DNA of 10,168 bases from Spongospora subterranea. Lineage: Eukaryota; Endomyxa; Phytomyxea; Plasmodiophorida; Plasmodiophoridae. The stretch is from positions 1 through 10,168 of the forward strand of contig OUQQ01000693.1 of NCBI GenBank assembly GCA_900404475.1, read 5' to 3'. Positions 7,711 to 10,168 of this stretch are shown piece after piece; the first letter of the stretch is position 1, and every line of letters starts with the position of its first letter. Below the pieces are notes generated by a model, which saw only the letters and a program-made list of their open reading frames with translations, was not told the origin of the DNA and did not search any database. Made by a program: the position numbers and the translations under genes.

Positions 7711-8033
7711 AAGACCAATATCGTCGGGCGATTGAGAGCCGATTGTCTGATCGATCAGACACGAATGGGAATGGGGAAGAGTCGGGTTGGACAGCGATAC
7801 CACAGAATGGGGCGGAGATGAACAATGAGGCGATGATATCAGGATTGGAGAAGAGGGTAAAGAAACTGGAGGAGGAGGTGCGATCGTGCAGAGAACAACA
7901 ACACGAGTATAATCGCAATTTGCTCGTGATCATGAGCAAATCCGATAATAATCCGCCTGATTATGGGAATCAACTGATGAATATGGGGATAATCATCGCA
8001 TCGTTATTGATCATATACTATATATCGCGATAA
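7656..8033 (+). CDS. Small tail-anchored coiled-coil membrane protein
   Basis: The frame encodes 125 residues and ends at TAA. Residues 1-12 are Ser-rich, followed by a basic helix (13-30, FRRQLLKDQYRRAIESRL), an acidic/Asn-rich linker (31-57), a predicted coiled coil (about 60-93, with heptad-like Leu/Val spacing in ISGLEKRVKKLEEEV) and one hydrophobic segment (about 107-122, MNMGIIIASLLIIYYI). Only Ser-Arg follows it. There is no N-terminal signal peptide, so the protein should be tail-anchored with its bulk in the cytosol. The very short tail with a single Arg fits either ER or mitochondrial outer membrane. Organisation resembles small SNAREs or organelle tethering adaptors, but I see no clear SNARE zero-layer Gln or Arg and do not assign a family. 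Confidence 0.72.
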   Translation: MPSSSSPTLSSSFRRQLLKDQYRRAIESRLSDRSDTNGNGEESGWTAIPQNGAEMNNEAMISGLEKRVKKLEEEVRSCREQQHEYNRNLLVIMSKSDNNPPDYGNQLMNMGIIIASLLIIYYISR

Positions 8034-8112
8034 TGATTAGTGAATGAATGTGATGGTTTATAGAGTGATCGTGGCTATCAAGTCCAGTATATCATGATAT
8101 TCATCAATATCA
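8034..8112. other. 79-base convergent spacer
   Basis: The stop of the tail-anchored gene and the stop of the lectin gene face each other across 79 bases. Both 3' untranslated regions must overlap here or run into the opposite gene. The sequence is AT-rich with several ATGAT/ATCAT repeats. I see no canonical AATAAA on either strand. Confidence 0.5.
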
Positions 8113-9753
8113 TTACAGCAGCTTGTCCAGCTTCTTGTTTGTGAATTGCCTATATGCTAGGAATACAACAAACACGCCCTGGAACATGACAAAGTACATC
8201 CACCCATTCCAATGGGAATTACTTTTCGAGGCGGCGGCCATTCTGGCAGTGCCTTTACCGATCTCCCTGCTGATGGACGCTTGGAATGATCGGGACAGTC
8301 TCTCGACCGCATCGTTGGCCTCCTTAAGATCACCTTGTAGCTTGACAAGCTGCGCCTCTAATTGATTGGCGCGGCGCTCGGCATCGACTCGGCCGGCATC
8401 AAGCCCACCCTTGTTCGCCTCGATCATTCTGGTTAGCGAGTTGACTTGAGTCGACATGGCGCTAACATGAGCTGATAATGACATATCCGTCTTGCGTAAT
8501 TGGCCGAGAATAGAAGTTGTGGCGTGGTGAACCTTCTGAATAACGTTGGTTTGCACCTCTTTCAAGGCCTCACCTGCCTGAGCTGATTCAAGCGCCGTGT
8601 TGGTGGACGTCGCCATCAACCGATCAATCTTGTCGTGAAGAGTGGCGGCTTCAGAGGCTTCGGTCCAAGTAGAGGCCGGAGGAACTGGAGCTCTATCCTG
8701 TTGCGCTTGGGGAGGAACAGGCGGCACGAACTGTTGCTGGCTCTGAGGAGGTGTTGGGGGGACATATTGCTGCTGCGCTTGTGGAGGCGTTGGGGGAACA
8801 TATTGCTGCTGCGCTTGTGGAGGCGTTGGGGGAACATATCCTTGAGGAGGAGACCACGCCTGACCAGCCTGCTGGTATTGCTGCTGTTGCTTCTGAGCGG
8901 CCTGTTGCTGTTCCGTCTTCCAGGCAGGGTTGACAGATGGAGGAGATGGCCGGGACCAATCTGTTAATCCCTTGACCTCGATGGAAAGAATATCCTGCGT
9001 CTCCTGGAATTGCCCTGGCCTTGTCTCTGCAGATACACCAAGATACACATCACGATCTGTGCGGATCTGGACCGGTTCGATGAGGCATTTCCGGAATTCA
9101 CCATTGCCCAAAAGATCAACATGAATAGAGAGGTGCGTGCTGTTATAGGCGATCTTTGTGGCAACGGGCTCCATACGATTACGATAATCAGCAATACAAC
9201 CAGCAAGTTGCGATCCGAGACCATCATCCGAGTGATTATATGCTCTAGTACCGTCAAAATAGTGTGCCGAGATGGAGGGATTATTACGGCGCGCATCGTT
9301 ATCATAGGAGTCGAAGAAAATGCCTAAACCCTTGAAATAATCTTTGCCACCAAAAATATTTCCAAGCTCATTAGGTTCTTCAGTTAGCCATAAAGCAATC
9401 CCTTCCCCGTCTTTTCCTCGGCCTGAGACTTTGGTACGAAGTAAAATTTCCCATTGATTTTTGTAGGGAAAGGGAGTTTGGTTCCAGAGCGACCCTTTTT
9501 GAACCATGCCTGGAGTTCCTAGCTGAGTAGTTAATATACTCTGATTGGGGGAGAATATTGTAGAGCCGAATGCTTGCCAAGCACCTCGCTGGAAGGGCTG
9601 GCGAAGATCCATAGGGGAATCTGCATAGGTCATGCCGCTCAAGACCATGGAACATGTTAAAAACAGGGCAAGAGAGCCTGACATTATATAATGATAAAAT
9701 AGAGTTCGAAATCGGCCGATACTTGAATTGTGGCCACGAATCGCTGTTGACAA
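8113..9753 (-). CDS. L-type lectin cargo receptor of the ERGIC-53/Emp47 class
   Basis: These type I membrane proteins bind high-mannose glycoproteins in the ER lumen and carry them to the Golgi in COPII vesicles. The 546-residue frame has no intron. The hydrophobic segment at 24-43 is the signal peptide; Met24 (9684) is an equally good or better start than Met1. The lectin domain spans about 49-265 and shows GIFFDSYDNDARRNNPSI (144-161, Ca/mannose loop), His174 followed by D-D-G, and the cysteine pair 186/223. Next come a Gln-rich stretch (282-297), four 12-residue Pro/Gln repeats (306-353), a long coiled coil (about 370-500) for oligomerisation, a membrane segment (about 516-534) and a 12-residue tail ending K-L-D-K-L-L. 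The terminal Leu-Leu fits an ER-exit signal. A full K-K-x-x retrieval signal is not present, although Lys is at -3. In the G-E-G-I-A-L-W strand, Glu117 stands where Asp normally contacts the sugar. Confidence 0.93.
   Translation of the reverse strand: MSTAIRGHNSSIGRFRTLFYHYIMSGSLALFLTCSMVLSGMTYADSPMDLRQPFQRGAWQAFGSTIFSPNQSILTTQLGTPGMVQKGSLWNQTPFPYKNQWEILLRTKVSGRGKDGEGIALWLTEEPNELGNIFGGKDYFKGLGIFFDSYDNDARRNNPSISAHYFDGTRAYNHSDDGLGSQLAGCIADYRNRMEPVATKIAYNSTHLSIHVDLLGNGEFRKCLIEPVQIRTDRDVYLGVSAETRPGQFQETQDILSIEVKGLTDWSRPSPPSVNPAWKTEQQQAAQKQQQQYQQAGQAWSPPQGYVPPTPPQAQQQYVPPTPPQAQQQYVPPTPPQSQQQFVPPVPPQAQQDRAPVPPASTWTEASEAATLHDKIDRLMATSTNTALESAQAGEALKEVQTNVIQKVHHATTSILGQLRKTDMSLSAHVSAMSTQVNSLTRMIEANKGGLDAGRVDAERRANQLEAQLVKLQGDLKEANDAVERLSRSFQASISREIGKGTARMAAASKSNSHWNGWMYFVMFQGVFVVFLAYRQFTNKKLDKLL
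8695..8838 (-). repeat. 36-base coding tandem repeat (four units)
   Basis: Four 36-base units encode 12 residues each. Units 1 and 2 read YVPPTPPQAQQQ, unit 3 has Ser for Ala, and unit 4 is FVPPVPPQAQQD. The two 5'-most units in coding order are nearly identical in DNA, and divergence rises toward unit 4. This indicates recent expansion by slippage or unequal exchange. The array sits in the stalk between lectin domain and coiled coil, where length change is tolerated. Confidence 0.92.
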
Positions 9754-10110
9754 GAAATACGACCTGAAAGGATGAGTCGATGATCCCTTGGTGAGTCACA
9801 CTTATAGTCAAGCAATACGTCCCCAAAATCAGCAAGATATAAAGGAATATGAGGGATAATTGGTGTTAATGTGATAGTGGGTAATGGCAATGATTGTGAT
9901 AGATTACAGAAGGGGGTCGGTCAATTGACACTATCAATAGATACACTACCGCCACCGGGGTCTCTCATTCACGGGCCGCACTCACTAGTGCGCAGTTTAT
10001 CGGGAGGACAGGAAACAGGAGCGACTGTCGGAGGCCGGGCCCCCTTGCCCATCCCGTCGGTCATCTGCCGCTGTATGGCGCTGCCATTGCACATCGGGGG
10101 CTAGAATTAC
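9754..10110. other. Intergenic region upstream of the lectin gene
   Basis: No supportable gene. The half nearest the lectin (9754-9900) is AT-rich and contains a TATA-like TTTATATC on the - strand at about 9836-9843, roughly 85 bases before the upstream ATG or 155 before the Met24 codon. The half nearest the right edge (9940-10110) is distinctly GC-rich. A 77-codon + strand frame at 9871-10104 spans both halves and has the composition of noncoding sequence. I see no tRNA-like cloverleaf. Confidence 0.4.
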
Positions 10111-10168
10111 CTACGAGCTGGGCAAGCCGGCTACCTGTAGCGCCTCAATCGTGTAATCCTCTTGCTGA
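10111..10168 (-). CDS. Possible 3' end of a - strand gene running off the window
   Basis: On the - strand a frame enters at the right edge as QQEDYTIEALQVAGLPSS and stops at TAG 10113-10111. Eighteen codons are too few to name a family. The composition is protein-like and the GC-rich context differs from the AT-rich spacer beyond. It could be chance. Confidence 0.25.
   Translation of the reverse strand, partial: QQEDYTIEALQVAGLPSS

Noticed and set aside
8635..8967. 110-codon Leu/Arg-rich frame opposite the lectin repeats
   Set aside because: It is the antisense of the Pro/Gln linker, and its composition is a by-product of the repeat.
9871..10104. 77-codon + strand frame near the right edge
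   Set aside because: Pro/Gly-rich with no domain pattern; it crosses a sharp base-composition change and is probably noncoding.
1..10168. CRISPR arrays, rRNA, tRNA genes, bacterial operon signals
   Set aside because: No regularly spaced repeats, no T-loop GGTTCRA context with matching arms, and no ribosome binding sites. The introns show this is eukaryotic nuclear DNA.

Overview
This is a eukaryotic nuclear window with small genes, tight spacing and short spliceosomal introns. It most likely comes from a flagellated or otherwise early-diverging fungus. Two observations support this: a GH18 chitinase-like membrane protein and a Ty3/Gypsy integrase-chromodomain relic both point to fungi, and a TTLL4/5-type tubulin polyglutamylase is normally kept only where cilia, centrioles or glutamylated microtubules are in use. 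The exact lineage cannot be fixed from the sequence.

Left part (1-2037) is mostly decayed. A fragment resembling the C-lobe of a CaMK-family kinase runs in from the left edge (3-143). A broken Ty3/Gypsy integrase tail with chromodomain occupies 402-1000 and uses three reading frames. An unrecognised coding-like relic lies at 1040-1618. About 420 AT-rich bases then lead to the first intact gene.

Middle part (2038-6925) holds two convergent intron-containing genes. On the + strand, 2053-4262 (three exons) encodes a 692-residue GH18 chitinase-like protein with a signal peptide, Ser/Thr linker, a SEA-like extracellular region, one transmembrane helix and a short cytosolic tail. Its catalytic Glu codon is split by an intron, and several partner residues of the active site are replaced. 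On the - strand, 6751-4945 (seven exons, 467 residues) encodes a complete TTLL4/5-like glutamylase. The 682 bases between them hold a poly(A) signal, two microsatellites and a doubtful relic.

Right part (6926-9753) holds an unrecognised - strand gene (7576-6926), a divergently transcribed small tail-anchored coiled-coil protein (7656-8033), and an intronless L-type lectin of the ERGIC-53/Emp47 class on the - strand (9753-8113). The lectin has a Pro/Gln tandem-repeat linker, a coiled coil and a C-terminal membrane anchor. The last 415 bases look intergenic, with a possible 3' end of another - strand gene at the right edge.

There is no operon logic here. The genes are independent housekeeping or cell-surface functions (secretory cargo receptor, cell-wall-facing GH18 protein, microtubule modification). 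I do not see a new multi-gene system. The points most worth checking are the altered GH18 active site, the unusual 5' splice-site pattern (G|GTNA, often GTCA), the altered sugar-binding residue and tail of the lectin, and the two unrecognised genes that share a 79-base promoter.
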